Of a DNA stretch of 64,000 bases, positions 41,807 to 50,583 are shown piece by piece. The notes under the pieces are model-generated. The model did no database searches, was not told the origin of the DNA, and saw nothing but the letters and a program-made list of their open reading frames with translations. The stretch's first letter is position 1; each line of letters starts with the position of its first letter. The DNA comes from JAGVSR01 sp031413815 (lineage in GTDB: Bacteria > Pseudomonadota > Alphaproteobacteria > Rhizobiales > Hyphomicrobiaceae), in the NCBI GenBank assembly GCA_031413815.1, contig JANOFU010000083.1, positions 1 to 64,000 on the forward strand. The letters run 5' to 3'. The translations under genes were made by a program, and so were the position numbers.

Positions 41807-42295
41807 TCATGCCATCGCGCCGAGGTGCTCGCCGAGATGATCGAGGCTCCCAGCCCAACCTTCGTTGAAGCCATGTGCAATGGCTGCGTCGCGATCGGCG
41901 GCGGTTTCGAGTGCTGTGTGAATCGTCAACGTTGTTTGGCGATTCTTCTCAACAAATGACACGGTCACTGTGGCTCGCGGAGGCAATCCCCCGCCGCAGG
42001 CGTGCGCGTCCTCGGCAACTCCCATGTAGACAATGCGTTCTAGTTTGACGATTTCGCGATAGATGCCCTTGCATGGATACAGGCCGCCATCGGGCCCGCG
42101 CATGTGCAACAGGAACGTGCCACCAACGCGCAGGTCCAGTACATCGACCTGTGTGGCAAAGCCCTCGGGCCCCCACCACTGTGCGATGTGTTGGGGATCA
42201 GTCCAGGCGTCCCACACAAGTTTGCGGGGTGCGTTGAAGGTGCGGGAGATGACAATCTCGCGGCTGCGATCGAGTTTGGCTGAGGCTTGGGTCAT
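41807..42295 (-). CDS. SRPBCC domain protein (AHSA1-like)
   Basis: 162 residues. SREIVISRTFNAPRKLVWDAWTDPQHIAQWWGPEGF is the AHSA1-type start of activator-of-Hsp90-like START domains; GGTFLLHMRGPDGGLYPCKG and YREIVKLERIVYMGVAEDAH follow, then the helix GFNEGWAGSLDHLGEHLG. Closely resembles the gene at 44021, so the two are paralogues. No function known. Confidence 0.88.
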   Translation of the reverse strand: MTQASAKLDRSREIVISRTFNAPRKLVWDAWTDPQHIAQWWGPEGFATQVDVLDLRVGGTFLLHMRGPDGGLYPCKGIYREIVKLERIVYMGVAEDAHACGGGLPPRATVTVSFVEKNRQTTLTIHTALETAADRDAAIAHGFNEGWAGSLDHLGEHLGAMA

Positions 42296-42326
42296 GATGG
42301 TCTCCTTTCCAGTTCGGTATGATCAT

Positions 42327-42455
42327 TTACCGTCCATCGTAGGCAGCTTCCAATTGGGCTAAGGCGAGTTTGTCGTCGTTATCAACGCGGCCATCACGCA
42401 TTGCTGATTTAGAGAGGCTGAGTCCTTCACTGCCTACGATGGCCGCTGCGAGCAT
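42327..42455 (-). CDS. Possible 42-aa peptide in the SRPBCC operon
   Basis: ATG 42455 overlaps the stop of the preceding SRPBCC gene (TGATG). It encodes 42 residues, MLAAAIVGSEGLSLSKSAMR, then DGRVDNDDKLALAQLEAAYD and GR. No ribosome site is needed if it is coupled. It could be a genuine small protein or the end of an eroded gene. A 13-base inverted repeat lies inside the frame. Confidence 0.35.
   Translation of the reverse strand: MLAAAIVGSEGLSLSKSAMRDGRVDNDDKLALAQLEAAYDGR
42334..42442. repeat. 13-base inverted repeat pair
   Basis: CCATCGTAGGCAG at 42334-42346 and CTGCCTACGATGG at 42430-42442 are perfect complements, 83 bases apart. Confidence 0.7.
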
Positions 42456-42934
42456 CATTCCGGAATGTCCGGCTCGACGACCTTGGCCAGCTGCGCCAAG
42501 GACTGCTGCCAGCCCAAATAGCAGGCCTCCGGCGGAATAACATTTGGAATGCCCGCCTGCTCAATATTGATTTCGGTGCCGACCGAGACCGTCTTCAAGG
42601 TCACAGTCACGCGCATTTCACCGGGTAGGTTGGGATCATCGAAAACATCCGTGTAGCGGATCCGCTCGTGTGGCACGAGTTCGAGATATTCGCCGCCGAA
42701 CGCGTGGGACTTCGCCGTCGTAAAATTCGTGAACGACATTCTGAATTTGCCGCCGACTTTTGCGTCCATGCTATGGACCTTGCATGTGAATCCATAGGGA
42801 GGCAGCCATTTGGCCAAGGCCTCGGCATTGAGGAAAGCCCGGTAGACCTTCTCCGGCGTTGTGGCCAGTACGCGGTGCAGACGGATCGTGTTTCCTGCGC
42901 TTGGTGTTGGATCAGACTTTGCAGACTTCTCCAT
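42455..42934 (-). CDS. SRPBCC domain protein
   Basis: 159 residues: IRLHRVLATTPEKVYRAFLNAEALAKWLPPYGFTCKV, KVGGKFRMSFTNFTTAKSHAFGGEYLELVPHERIRYTDVFDD, and ACYLGWQQSLAQLAKVVEPDIPE. This subtype, with PPYGFT in place of WWGP, is common in Hyphomicrobiales. Stands between the two SRPBCC/VOC parts of the cluster. Function unknown. Confidence 0.87.
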   Translation of the reverse strand: MEKSAKSDPTPSAGNTIRLHRVLATTPEKVYRAFLNAEALAKWLPPYGFTCKVHSMDAKVGGKFRMSFTNFTTAKSHAFGGEYLELVPHERIRYTDVFDDPNLPGEMRVTVTLKTVSVGTEINIEQAGIPNVIPPEACYLGWQQSLAQLAKVVEPDIPE

Positions 42935-43006
42935 GTCTTGTCTCCCGTGCTCACGCGCTGCTTAAAGTTTCGATTGGTGTTCGGTGCACCGCCGGCGTTC
43001 TGCCTG

Positions 43007-43498
43007 TCATGACGTTTGGGCCGCTGCGGCTTCAAGGGCCGCAACGTCGAGTTTCACCATTGTCATCATCGATTCCATGACACGCTTGGCCTTGGCCGCG
43101 TCGGGGTCGCGTATCAGTTCGATCAGCCGACGCGGTATGATCTGCCAGGAGAGGCCGTATTTGTCTTTCAGCCAACCACATGCGACGGGCTTGCCGCCGT
43201 CCGCGGTAAGGGCTGACCAGTAACGGTCGACTTCGGCCTGATCCTCACAATCTACCGAAAGCGAGATGGCATCGTTGAATGTGTCGTGGGCGCCGCCGTT
43301 GAGCGCCTGGTAGCTTTGTCCGGCAAGAGTGAATTCCACCAGCAGAACGTGACCTGCTTTGGTGCCAGGCGTATCTGCGGGCGACCGCTGGACGGTGTCG
43401 ATCGAGGAATTGGGAAAAACAGACGTATAAAACGTCGCGGCCTCCTCGGCAGTGTCGACGAACCAGAGGAACGGCATGATCTTTTGTTTTGTGGTCAT
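43007..43498 (-). CDS. VOC family protein (PhnB-like)
   Basis: 163 residues. KIMPFLWFVDTAEEAATFYTSVFPNSSIDTVQRS is the start of PhnB-like / 3-demethylubiquinone-methyltransferase-like VOC proteins; EDQAEVDRYWSALTADGG and CGWLKDKYGLSWQIIPRRLIELI is the second half. Its metal ligands are not the usual glyoxalase ones, and the true substrate is unknown. Confidence 0.88.
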   Translation of the reverse strand: MTTKQKIMPFLWFVDTAEEAATFYTSVFPNSSIDTVQRSPADTPGTKAGHVLLVEFTLAGQSYQALNGGAHDTFNDAISLSVDCEDQAEVDRYWSALTADGGKPVACGWLKDKYGLSWQIIPRRLIELIRDPDAAKAKRVMESMMTMVKLDVAALEAAAAQTS

Positions 43499-43525
43499 TG
43501 GAGGTGCCTCTGTCTTTGAGTTCTG

Positions 43526-44008
43526 TCAGCTGCCAAACATTGTCTTGGCCGCTTCCGCCACCTCGGCAGCGGTCATTTTGCGGATCGGCGTCGCGACCGA
43601 CCAGCGATGTCCGAAGGGGTCCTCGATGATGCCGTAGCGGTCGCCCCAAAACGTATCTTCGACTGGCATGATGAGCGTTGCGCCAGCGTTGACAGCCTTG
43701 GCGACGACGTCGTCGACGTTCGGCACGATGATGTGAATGGTGACGGGCGTGCCGTTCAGCGTCTTAGGGCCCAGATGTCCCCATTCAGGGTTTTCGTCGG
43801 TGAGCATCACTGGCGCGCCGAAGATCTTGACAGCGGCGTGTATCAGTCTCCCTCCCTCACCAGGGAGTCGCATGATTTCGACGGCACCGAACGCGCGCTT
43901 GTAGAATTCGATCGCGTCGGCGGCGCCATCACAGACGATATGCGGGGTGATGGTCTGCATGCCGTCGTCAATCGTCGGCGATCTTACGGCTGTCTTTGTC
44001 TTCGCCAT
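43526..44008 (-). CDS. VOC/glyoxalase family protein
   Basis: 160 residues: TITPHIVCDGAADAIEFYKRAFGAVEIMRLPGEGGRLIHAAVKI, HIIVPNVDDVVAKAVNAGATLIMPVEDTFWGDRYGIIEDPFGHRW. A standard single-chain vicinal-oxygen-chelate domain; the WGDRYGIIEDPFGH motif is that of PhnB-type proteins. Probably co-transcribed with the SRPBCC gene at 44021, 13 bases upstream of it. Confidence 0.9.
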   Translation of the reverse strand: MAKTKTAVRSPTIDDGMQTITPHIVCDGAADAIEFYKRAFGAVEIMRLPGEGGRLIHAAVKIFGAPVMLTDENPEWGHLGPKTLNGTPVTIHIIVPNVDDVVAKAVNAGATLIMPVEDTFWGDRYGIIEDPFGHRWSVATPIRKMTAAEVAEAAKTMFGS

Positions 44009-44020
44009 TGCGCGAACTCC

Positions 44021-44521
44021 TCACTGGGTAACCAAAAGTGCATCCAACCGGTCGAAGGATTCGCCGAAGCCGTCCTCCACACCCATCTTCAGCGTGGCAT
44101 CGCGGTCTGCAACCGTATCGAACAGCATCTGGATGGTGACCTTGGTTTTGTCGCCCTTCGTCTCGAAAGTCACGGTCACAAGACAGCTGGGCGGGGGCAC
44201 GCCATCGATCCAGTCATGCCCTTCGCCAGCTTCATCCGTGTAGACGATCCGTTCCGGCGGGATGACTTCGTGATAGGTGCCCTTGATGGGATAAACTTTT
44301 CCATCAGGCGCGCGCATGTGAATGTGCATGGCACCACCCGGCCGTGCATCGGCTTCGCAAACAGGATTGGTGAAGTCTTTGGGTCCCCACCACTGTGCCA
44401 AATGTTCAGGCTCGGTCCAGGCCTTGAACACAAGTTCGCGCGGAGCAGCGAACATGCGCGTGATCACGATTTCGCGGTCTTCGACGCGGACAGCCGCGCT
44501 AACTTTTTCTTTTGCGGGCAT
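44021..44521 (-). CDS. SRPBCC domain protein (AHSA1-like)
   Basis: 166 residues from ATG 44521 (the longer frame is not used). DREIVITRMFAAPRELVFKAWTEPEHLAQWWGPKDFTNPV, GGAMHIHMRAPDGKVYPIKG and FGESFDRLDALLVTQ. Paralogous to 41807. Its start overlaps the ArsR gene end by 23 bases, a hallmark of the ArsR-SRPBCC pairs widespread in Hyphomicrobiales. Confidence 0.9.
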   Translation of the reverse strand: MPAKEKVSAAVRVEDREIVITRMFAAPRELVFKAWTEPEHLAQWWGPKDFTNPVCEADARPGGAMHIHMRAPDGKVYPIKGTYHEVIPPERIVYTDEAGEGHDWIDGVPPPSCLVTVTFETKGDKTKVTIQMLFDTVADRDATLKMGVEDGFGESFDRLDALLVTQ

Positions 44522-44897
44522 GCGGCTTTCCCTTCTTGGCTCGTGGTTTGGCAGCAGGTTTCGCCTGTAGTGCCAGCAAGTAAGCGTCGAGGCGGTCAAA
44601 CCGTTCCTCCCAGAACCGGCGATAGTCTTCAATCCAGCCGGATGCATCTTTCAGCGGCTTGGCTTCCAGCTTGCACGGTCGCCATTGGGCTTCGCGCCCG
44701 CGCGCCACGAGACCTGCGCGCTCCAGAACCTTCAAATGCTTCGATATGGCTGGCATGCTCATATCGAACGGCTCAGCGAGTTCCGTCACTGACGTTTCTC
44801 CCAACGCCAGCCGCGCCAGAATCGCGCGCCGTGTCGGATCGGCAAGGGCTGCGAAGGTTGTGGAGAGGCCGTCGGACTGCATGTTGTATTCATCCAT
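44499..44897 (-). CDS. ArsR family transcriptional regulator
   Basis: 132 residues. Winged helix with STTFAALADPTRRAILARLALGETSVTELAEPFDMSMPAISKHLKVLERAGLV; then a C-terminal helix with FWEERFDRLDAYLLALQA and a Lys/Arg-rich tail (KPRAKKGKPHARKRKS). No metal-binding CxC motif, so it is not an arsenic-type sensor. Controls the downstream SRPBCC/VOC group, probably as autorepressor. Starts 67 bases downstream of the ABC permease stop. Confidence 0.92.
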   Translation of the reverse strand: MDEYNMQSDGLSTTFAALADPTRRAILARLALGETSVTELAEPFDMSMPAISKHLKVLERAGLVARGREAQWRPCKLEAKPLKDASGWIEDYRRFWEERFDRLDAYLLALQAKPAAKPRAKKGKPHARKRKS

Positions 44898-44964
44898 TGG
44901 GTTAAATAACTTATGGGTTAAATACGCCGCTTGGAATTGCGAGTCAACCCCATCGTAAAATTTG

Positions 44965-45726
44965 CTAGGCTTTGAGCCGGTAACCGGTCCGGAAAATCCA
45001 CCAGATGACGGCCATGCACGCGACGAGGAATGCGAGTGTCATCAGCACGCTGGTCGTGACGTTGACGTCGGATATTTCGTAGAAGCTCCAGCGGAATCCG
45101 CTGATCAAATAGACAATTGGGTTGAACAGCGTCACGGTCTGCCAAAACGGCGGCAGCATGTTCACCGAATAAAATGTGCCGCCCAAAAACGTCAGCGGCG
45201 TGATAACGAGCAGCGGAATGATTTGCAGCTTTTCAAATCCGTCGGCCCACACGCCAATGATGAAACCAAACATGCTGAAGGTGATGGCCGTCAGCACAAG
45301 AAACGCCAGCATCCAGAACGGATGAGCGATGCGGACATCAACAAACAAGCTCGCCGTGGCCAGAATGATCAATCCGAGAATAACAGACTTCGTCGCCGCC
45401 GCGCCGACATAACCGAGCACGATTTCCAACGGCGAAATCGGCGCCGAAAGTAGCTCGTAGATCGTGCCGGTAAACCGCGGGAAGTAAATGCCGAACGAGG
45501 CGTTGGAGGTGCTCTCGGTTAGAATGAGCAGCATGATCAGCCCTGGCACGATGAAAGCGCCGTAGCTGACGCCGTCAATCTCCGCGATGCGCGAACCGAT
45601 GGCCGCACCGAAAACAATAAAATACAGCGACGTCGAGAGCACCGGCGAAGCGATGCTTTGCAACAGCGTGCGGCCCCAACGGGCCATTTCGAAGCCATAA
45701 ATGGCGCGGACTGCTTGCAGGTTCAT
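44965..45726 (-). CDS. ABC-2 type transporter permease
   Basis: 253 residues, six membrane helices, ABC-2 motif FNPIVYLISGFRWSFYE near the C-terminus and GAAIGSRIAEIDGVSYGAFIVPGLIMLLI at the start. Resembles NodJ / YadH-type exporters. Start overlaps the ATPase gene end by 4 bases (ATGA). Substrate unknown. Confidence 0.93.
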   Translation of the reverse strand: MNLQAVRAIYGFEMARWGRTLLQSIASPVLSTSLYFIVFGAAIGSRIAEIDGVSYGAFIVPGLIMLLILTESTSNASFGIYFPRFTGTIYELLSAPISPLEIVLGYVGAAATKSVILGLIILATASLFVDVRIAHPFWMLAFLVLTAITFSMFGFIIGVWADGFEKLQIIPLLVITPLTFLGGTFYSVNMLPPFWQTVTLFNPIVYLISGFRWSFYEISDVNVTTSVLMTLAFLVACMAVIWWIFRTGYRLKA

Positions 45727-46649
45727 GACGCGTGCCTCACCAGATTGACGAAGATATCTTCAAGCGAGCTTTGCGTGGTGCTGAGATCCCGAAACGTGAT
45801 GCCCGCCCCCCGCAGATCGTTCAACAGCGCAGTAATCCCCGTGCGCTCTCCTTGCGTGTCGTATGTGAAGATTAGCTCCTGCCCGTCATCGGCCAGTTCG
45901 AGGGCGTAGCTTGCGAGCGACGCAGGCACGGCGGTGAGTTTTGCTTGCAACTGAAGCACGAGCTGCTTTTTGCCGAGCTTGCGCATCAACTCGGCTTTGT
46001 CCTCGACCAGAATGAGTTCGCCTTTGGCGATGACCCCAATCCGGTCGGCCATCTCCTCGGCCTCGTCAATGTAGTGCGTGGTGAGAATGACCGTGACGCC
46101 CTGCTCGCGCATGGTGCGAACCGTGTCCCACATCTCGCGGCGCAACTCGACGTCCACACCTGCCGTCGGCTCGTCGAGAAACAGAATGCGCGGCTCGTGC
46201 GCGAGCGCCTTGGCGATCAAGAGGCGGCGCTTCATGCCGCCGGACAGAGTCATGATCTTGCTGTCTTTTTTGTCCCACAGGGACAGCTGCTTCAACACTT
46301 TCTCGATATAAGCGTGGTCGCGGGCTTTGCCGAACAGGCCGCGGCTGAAATTGACGGTCGCCCACGGCGTCTCGAACATGTCGGTTGCGAGTTCCTGGGG
46401 CACCAAGCCGATTAATGAGCGCACCGCCCGGTAGTCTTTGGCGATGTCTTTGCCATCAACCAACACGGTTCCCGTGCTCGGATTGACGATGCCGCAGATG
46501 ATGCTGATCAGCGTCGTCTTGCCAGCGCCGTTCGGGCCCAAAAGCGCGAAAATCTCACCCTTGCTGATCTCGAGATTGACCGGCTTCAAGGCTTGGAGGC
46601 CTGACGCGTAGGTCTTGGACAGATCTATGACGGAGATGATGGAGGACAT
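45723..46649 (-). CDS. ABC transporter ATP-binding protein
   Basis: 308 residues. Walker A LLGPNGAGKTTLISIICG, Q-loop VPQEL, signature LSGGMKRRLLIAKALAHEP, Walker B ILFLDEPTAGVDVELRR, His switch TTHYIDEAEEMADRIG. The C-terminal region (about 220-308) is a substrate/regulatory domain typical of DrrA / NodI / YadG ATPases. Works with the permease below in an export system. Confidence 0.96.
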   Translation of the reverse strand: MSSIISVIDLSKTYASGLQALKPVNLEISKGEIFALLGPNGAGKTTLISIICGIVNPSTGTVLVDGKDIAKDYRAVRSLIGLVPQELATDMFETPWATVNFSRGLFGKARDHAYIEKVLKQLSLWDKKDSKIMTLSGGMKRRLLIAKALAHEPRILFLDEPTAGVDVELRREMWDTVRTMREQGVTVILTTHYIDEAEEMADRIGVIAKGELILVEDKAELMRKLGKKQLVLQLQAKLTAVPASLASYALELADDGQELIFTYDTQGERTGITALLNDLRGAGITFRDLSTTQSSLEDIFVNLVRHAS

Positions 46650-46914
46650 GGGCGTCGCTATAGCAGATTGCTCGCAAAGCGGCAGCCTCCACTTCCTAAC
46701 GTCAATCTCTGGGTTGCCTTGGATTTGCCACGCCCGGTCACGTCTGCGCCGTCAAAGCGTCAAGAACCACACCTACTCAGGATGCGGATCGCGAAAGGCT
46801 GGGTTGGGTCGGCAATAGAAGCAAAGAGTTGCGCGCAGGGCGATAACGGGCGGCGGATTTCGCTCGCTAATTTTGTTCGTTTGGTTGCGTTGCAGGAGTT
46901 GGTCGGGTCAAGCC

Positions 46915-49479
46915 ATGGCATACGCGTCGGATGCGGGATCCACGCGAGGCGGCGCATCGCGCCGCTTCAAACTTGGGGCGGCCCCAGAACAAAGCGATTG
47001 GGGCGACGGCGACAGCCGCGAACCGCGCGATATCAAGAAACTCGTTCTGATTGCCGGCCTCGGTATTCTGTCGTGGGTCGCGACGTATGTTGGCATGCTC
47101 GAGTTGATCGAAGCCAATATGGGCGACCTCCCGCTCGTTCACAAAGCCATCATCGGCTTCTCGGTCGGCATGCTGATGATCATGATCGTCTGGTTGCTCG
47201 ACCAGATGTTTGCGCCCATCAACGGCTTCACCAAGTTGTGCTACGCCATCGGCTATGTGTTCCTGACCATCATTTCGGTCGGCTTTGGTTTCGGCTTCTA
47301 CTGGAAAGTTCTGGAGAGCCGCTCAGAAGCCTCGCGCTCGGCGGAATCGGCGATCTCGCAGGTGCAAGGGTCGCTGTTTGCGGCCGCGACGCGCCTCGAT
47401 CAATTGCAGACAACGCTCATCCAGCTGTCCGCCGTTTCAACCGAAAAAGCCGAACTTGAGCGCACAAAAGGGACATCCTGCCCCAACAGCCGGCCGGGCG
47501 ACGGCCCGCGCCGCAAAATGCGCGACGAAGACGCGGTCCGCTTCGCGTTCGCCTCTGACTTTGTCAAAGCCCGTGTCGGCTCGGCCAAGTCGGAACTGAC
47601 CGCGCTCGATGGCGATCTGCTCAAGATCGTCAACTCGGACCCGTCGACGCTCGACAAATCCGGCACTCGCAACGAGTTCATGAAGGCCCTGTCGCGCAAG
47701 CTCGATATGACCGTGACAGGTTTCAATGCGTTCCGCACCGATCCGCAGCTGCGCCAGCTGAGAACCGACCTGTCAGACCGGGCCGAGCGGTCGACGTTCG
47801 GGGATACCAAAAAGGGCGGCTTCGTCTGCCCCGACCCGCAGATGCAAGGCGCACTGCGCGGCGCTGTGAAGGCCATCGATCAGTTGCCGTCGTTGGAAAA
47901 GCCCAATATCGCCGTTGTCGAAGGGTCAGAAGCCACCATCGAAGCCTTTCGCCGGCTGACGGCGACATTCTACGGCATGCTGGCATTCAAGATGCCGCCG
48001 TCTGCGGATGAGCTGCGCGAACTTCAGAAAAAAGCTGTCCAATCTGTGGAAGGCGGGCCCGAAGCCCAGGCCGCACTGCGCAATGACGAAGCCGTCGGCC
48101 TGTCGAAGCGCGATTATGTTCCACTAGCCGTCGCACTGTTCGTCGATCTCTGTCTTCTGCTGGTGTCCATGGGCCGCCCCATGAATCGTCTCGGCAGCCT
48201 GTTGCCGAAGATGCGCGAAGCCGAGCGCGGACCTGTCATCCAGATCCTGTCGCGCTTCAATGAAATCCACCGCGATCCACAGGTGCGCCAGAACTTTGAA
48301 TTGTTCCGCCACGTCGTGTTCGACCAGGGCGGGGTCTATTACGTCGCCGTGCCGCTTGATGCGCCCTATCGCGTCAACCCGCGCAATCCGGGCCAAGGCT
48401 ATGGCTATTCCTCGAGTGATGCGCAGGAGCTGCAACACGAAGCGCATCTGCTGGCCAATCTGTTCACGAGCTTTGAGAAGGAGCGGATCTTCAGCCGCGT
48501 CTATAGTCCGCTGCTGAGAACGCGCTCGATCCAGAAGAAGCTTGAGCGGCAAGGCAGCAAGTTCGCCGGCTGTGAAGCCTTCCGGGTCTACCGCTTCCGC
48601 GACGGTGCCTGGTCTGAGATCATACTGGGAGCCGTCATGGGAGCGGCCCGCCGCGCCGAGTTGCAGCGCGAGCGCAATGGTATTGAAGAGGCGCCGTTGC
48701 CAAAGTCGCGCGAACCGGAGTTTTCACCGGCCTCCACGACCGCGCGCGACCGGACCGCGTCCATGCGCGAGATCTTCCGCCGCGAGGAGCCCGTTACTTC
48801 ACCGTCGCTGGCTTACCCTCGCCAAACTGCGGATGACTCCGTTGACCCATCGTACCTAGCCAAGCACGGGCCCTATGCCCGCGCCGCCAAGGCTGAGGCC
48901 GCCAAGGCCGATCTCGACCGCCAGGACGCAGCAGAAGCGGCCGCGCGGGCTCGCGCTGCTGCCAACAGCAACACGATGTCTTCAGCCCGCCCCGCCAGCG
49001 AGTCGTCGGACTTGGCGGCTTGGGAACGCGAGGTTGCCGCACAGACCGTTGTCACCTTTCCGGTCCGCCCCCGGCCAACGGGCCGGTCGCCGCTCGCCTA
49101 TGCCGAACCGGAACAGACCAGTTTTGCCGAATTCGACGAGCCGATGCTTCGTGCCATCCGTCCGGACGCCGCTGCACAAGAAACGATTGATGTCGTGATG
49201 CGCCGCGAAACGGCGACGTTCACGATTCCTGTGAGCCAAGCCACCTTGCCCGGCGGGTTGTTGCAGCAGATTGCGACACCTGCCGTGACAGTCGTTGCGG
49301 CATCTGAAATGCCGCCTGAAATCGCGGATCAAACCGCCATCTCAGAAATCGCTCGCGCCCTTGAAGCTGCTGATTTTTTCGACGATGAACCGATGCCGGA
49401 AGATCTTGAAACGGATCATGAAACCGCTGATGCCATCGGCATGGCCGGGCGTTTGCGGCCCGCAATTCCGGCCGGCTGA
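46915..49479 (+). CDS. Large membrane protein of unknown family
   Basis: 854 residues from ATG 46915 (open upstream to 46873). Three N-terminal helices: LVLIAGLGILSWVATYVGML, AIIGFSVGMLMIMIVWLL, YAIGYVFLTIISVGFGFGF; then a long Ala-rich, possibly periplasmic region (about residues 125-400); a fourth helix VPLAVALFVDLCLLLVS (about 410-430); and a long soluble C-terminus with LSRFNEIHRDPQVRQNFELFRHVVFDQ. From about 600 on it is Ala/Glu/Pro-rich and likely disordered. I do not recognise a family. It is divergent from the ABC exporter and followed by a Cys-rich protein gene. Confidence 0.75.
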   Translation: MAYASDAGSTRGGASRRFKLGAAPEQSDWGDGDSREPRDIKKLVLIAGLGILSWVATYVGMLELIEANMGDLPLVHKAIIGFSVGMLMIMIVWLLDQMFAPINGFTKLCYAIGYVFLTIISVGFGFGFYWKVLESRSEASRSAESAISQVQGSLFAAATRLDQLQTTLIQLSAVSTEKAELERTKGTSCPNSRPGDGPRRKMRDEDAVRFAFASDFVKARVGSAKSELTALDGDLLKIVNSDPSTLDKSGTRNEFMKALSRKLDMTVTGFNAFRTDPQLRQLRTDLSDRAERSTFGDTKKGGFVCPDPQMQGALRGAVKAIDQLPSLEKPNIAVVEGSEATIEAFRRLTATFYGMLAFKMPPSADELRELQKKAVQSVEGGPEAQAALRNDEAVGLSKRDYVPLAVALFVDLCLLLVSMGRPMNRLGSLLPKMREAERGPVIQILSRFNEIHRDPQVRQNFELFRHVVFDQGGVYYVAVPLDAPYRVNPRNPGQGYGYSSSDAQELQHEAHLLANLFTSFEKERIFSRVYSPLLRTRSIQKKLERQGSKFAGCEAFRVYRFRDGAWSEIILGAVMGAARRAELQRERNGIEEAPLPKSREPEFSPASTTARDRTASMREIFRREEPVTSPSLAYPRQTADDSVDPSYLAKHGPYARAAKAEAAKADLDRQDAAEAAARARAAANSNTMSSARPASESSDLAAWEREVAAQTVVTFPVRPRPTGRSPLAYAEPEQTSFAEFDEPMLRAIRPDAAAQETIDVVMRRETATFTIPVSQATLPGGLLQQIATPAVTVVAASEMPPEIADQTAISEIARALEAADFFDDEPMPEDLETDHETADAIGMAGRLRPAIPAG

Positions 49480-49646
49480 ATGGTTGCAAAAGTCTGAAGC
49501 GGTGGAAAACGTTCGATGTCTAATTTCGGGCCAACAGGCAACGCTTGTTTAACACTCTTGAGCGCTTAATGGGGGCAACGAAGAACGAGCACCCGGGACC
49601 AACCAGACGTTGCCCAGTCTGGCCCGGATAAAAAGGGAAAAACGCT

Positions 49647-50243
49647 ATGCCCTCACTTACTTCTCCACACATGCATGTCGTACGCAAGGAGGAGAAAGAG
49701 GCACGGCTGAAAGATTTCATTTCCCGCCATCTCTCGGGTGCTGCTGGCAGTGCCGCTGCACCCTCGTCAATGACCGTAATGGCGCGCGGCTTTGACAGTC
49801 CCGTGATTTTGGCGATGTCGGCTCTGGCAGCGGAGGTATCAGCATCTGGTTGCCATCTGCGCGTACTTGTCGTTCAGAGCGAAGGTGCCGCGCCTCCCGC
49901 GAACCTGCATGCTATGGGCGATGTCGAATGCCGCATCGGCTGTGACCCGCGGCTCCTGGATGCCCATGAGCAACTGCTTCTCAGCGACTGCACGGCCTGG
50001 ATTGGCGATTGTATGCGCCGCGAACCGGCGAAGCGCGATGCCTACGAATGCTACAGTTCGAATTGCACGCAGACCGCGACATTCGTGCAGCGCGCATTCG
50101 AGCGCTTGTGGACAACGGGCGTGCCAGTTCAGCTGACCAAACATCCGGACGCTGCCGCCCTGAAAGACGGCGGCCTCATCGATCCAGCCCTCGCGGCCCA
50201 GGCCGAACAGACTGACACCAGCGTTGTGTCGACGCGGCATTAA
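49647..50243 (+). CDS. Cys-rich protein, 198 aa
   Basis: Product starts MPSLTSPHMHVVRKEEKEAR. Central part: MARGFDSPVILAMSALAAEVSASGCHLRVLVVQSEG, then a Cys cluster with VECRIGCDPR, SDCTAWIGDCMRRE and YECYSSNCTQTA, and a helix VQRAFERLWTTGVPVQL. No signal peptide. Eight Cys, several in CxxxC or CxnC arrangement, could bind metal or form disulfides. A short palindrome CCAGAC/GTCTGG lies at 49603-49622. Family not recognised. A terminator follows. Confidence 0.65.
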   Translation: MPSLTSPHMHVVRKEEKEARLKDFISRHLSGAAGSAAAPSSMTVMARGFDSPVILAMSALAAEVSASGCHLRVLVVQSEGAAPPANLHAMGDVECRIGCDPRLLDAHEQLLLSDCTAWIGDCMRREPAKRDAYECYSSNCTQTATFVQRAFERLWTTGVPVQLTKHPDAAALKDGGLIDPALAAQAEQTDTSVVSTRH

Positions 50244-50280
50244 GGCGGACCGGCGCTGTCTCAGGACCATCGCGTTTGAG

Positions 50281-50309
50281 AAGGGCTGGCCCACGCGCCG
50301 GCCCTTTTT
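50281..50309 (+). terminator. Rho-independent terminator
   Basis: Stem AGGGCTGGC/GCCGGCCCT (one mismatch) followed by five T, 38 bases after the Cys-rich gene. Confidence 0.8.
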
Positions 50310-50321
50310 GCGTTGATGCGG

Positions 50322-50377
50322 GGTCAGGCAATCCGCAGACAGTGTTGGGCACGAGCGCTGATTAGAAGTGCCTGACC
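50322..50377. repeat. Diverged GGTCAGGCA/TGCCTGACC inverted repeat
   Basis: Arms GGTCAGGCA (50322-50330) and TGCCTGACC (50369-50377), 38 bases apart, a loose relative of the GGTGTCTGACACC family. Between this and 50583 no gene or signal was recognised. Confidence 0.5.
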
Positions 50378-50583
50378 GCGTTCGAAAATCTCATGTCCCC
50401 GCTCGTCCTTCACCAGCATCTTCCCGCAACGGCCGGTAAATACCCGCAAGTCTGCGAATGCTGCCAACCTCCAGCCGTTCAGCTCTGATGGGCTTCAAAG
50501 CGGACGCCGTTCAACCGATTGTTTCATGAGATTTCTCAGCGCCCTGTCTCGATCAGTGCGCTCAACTGTAAAGGGTTGCCTCC

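Noticed and set aside
43607..44905. Long plus-strand frame of 432 residues
   Set aside because: It lies opposite the VOC, SRPBCC and ArsR genes and has no family features; it is a shadow of the high GC content of those genes.
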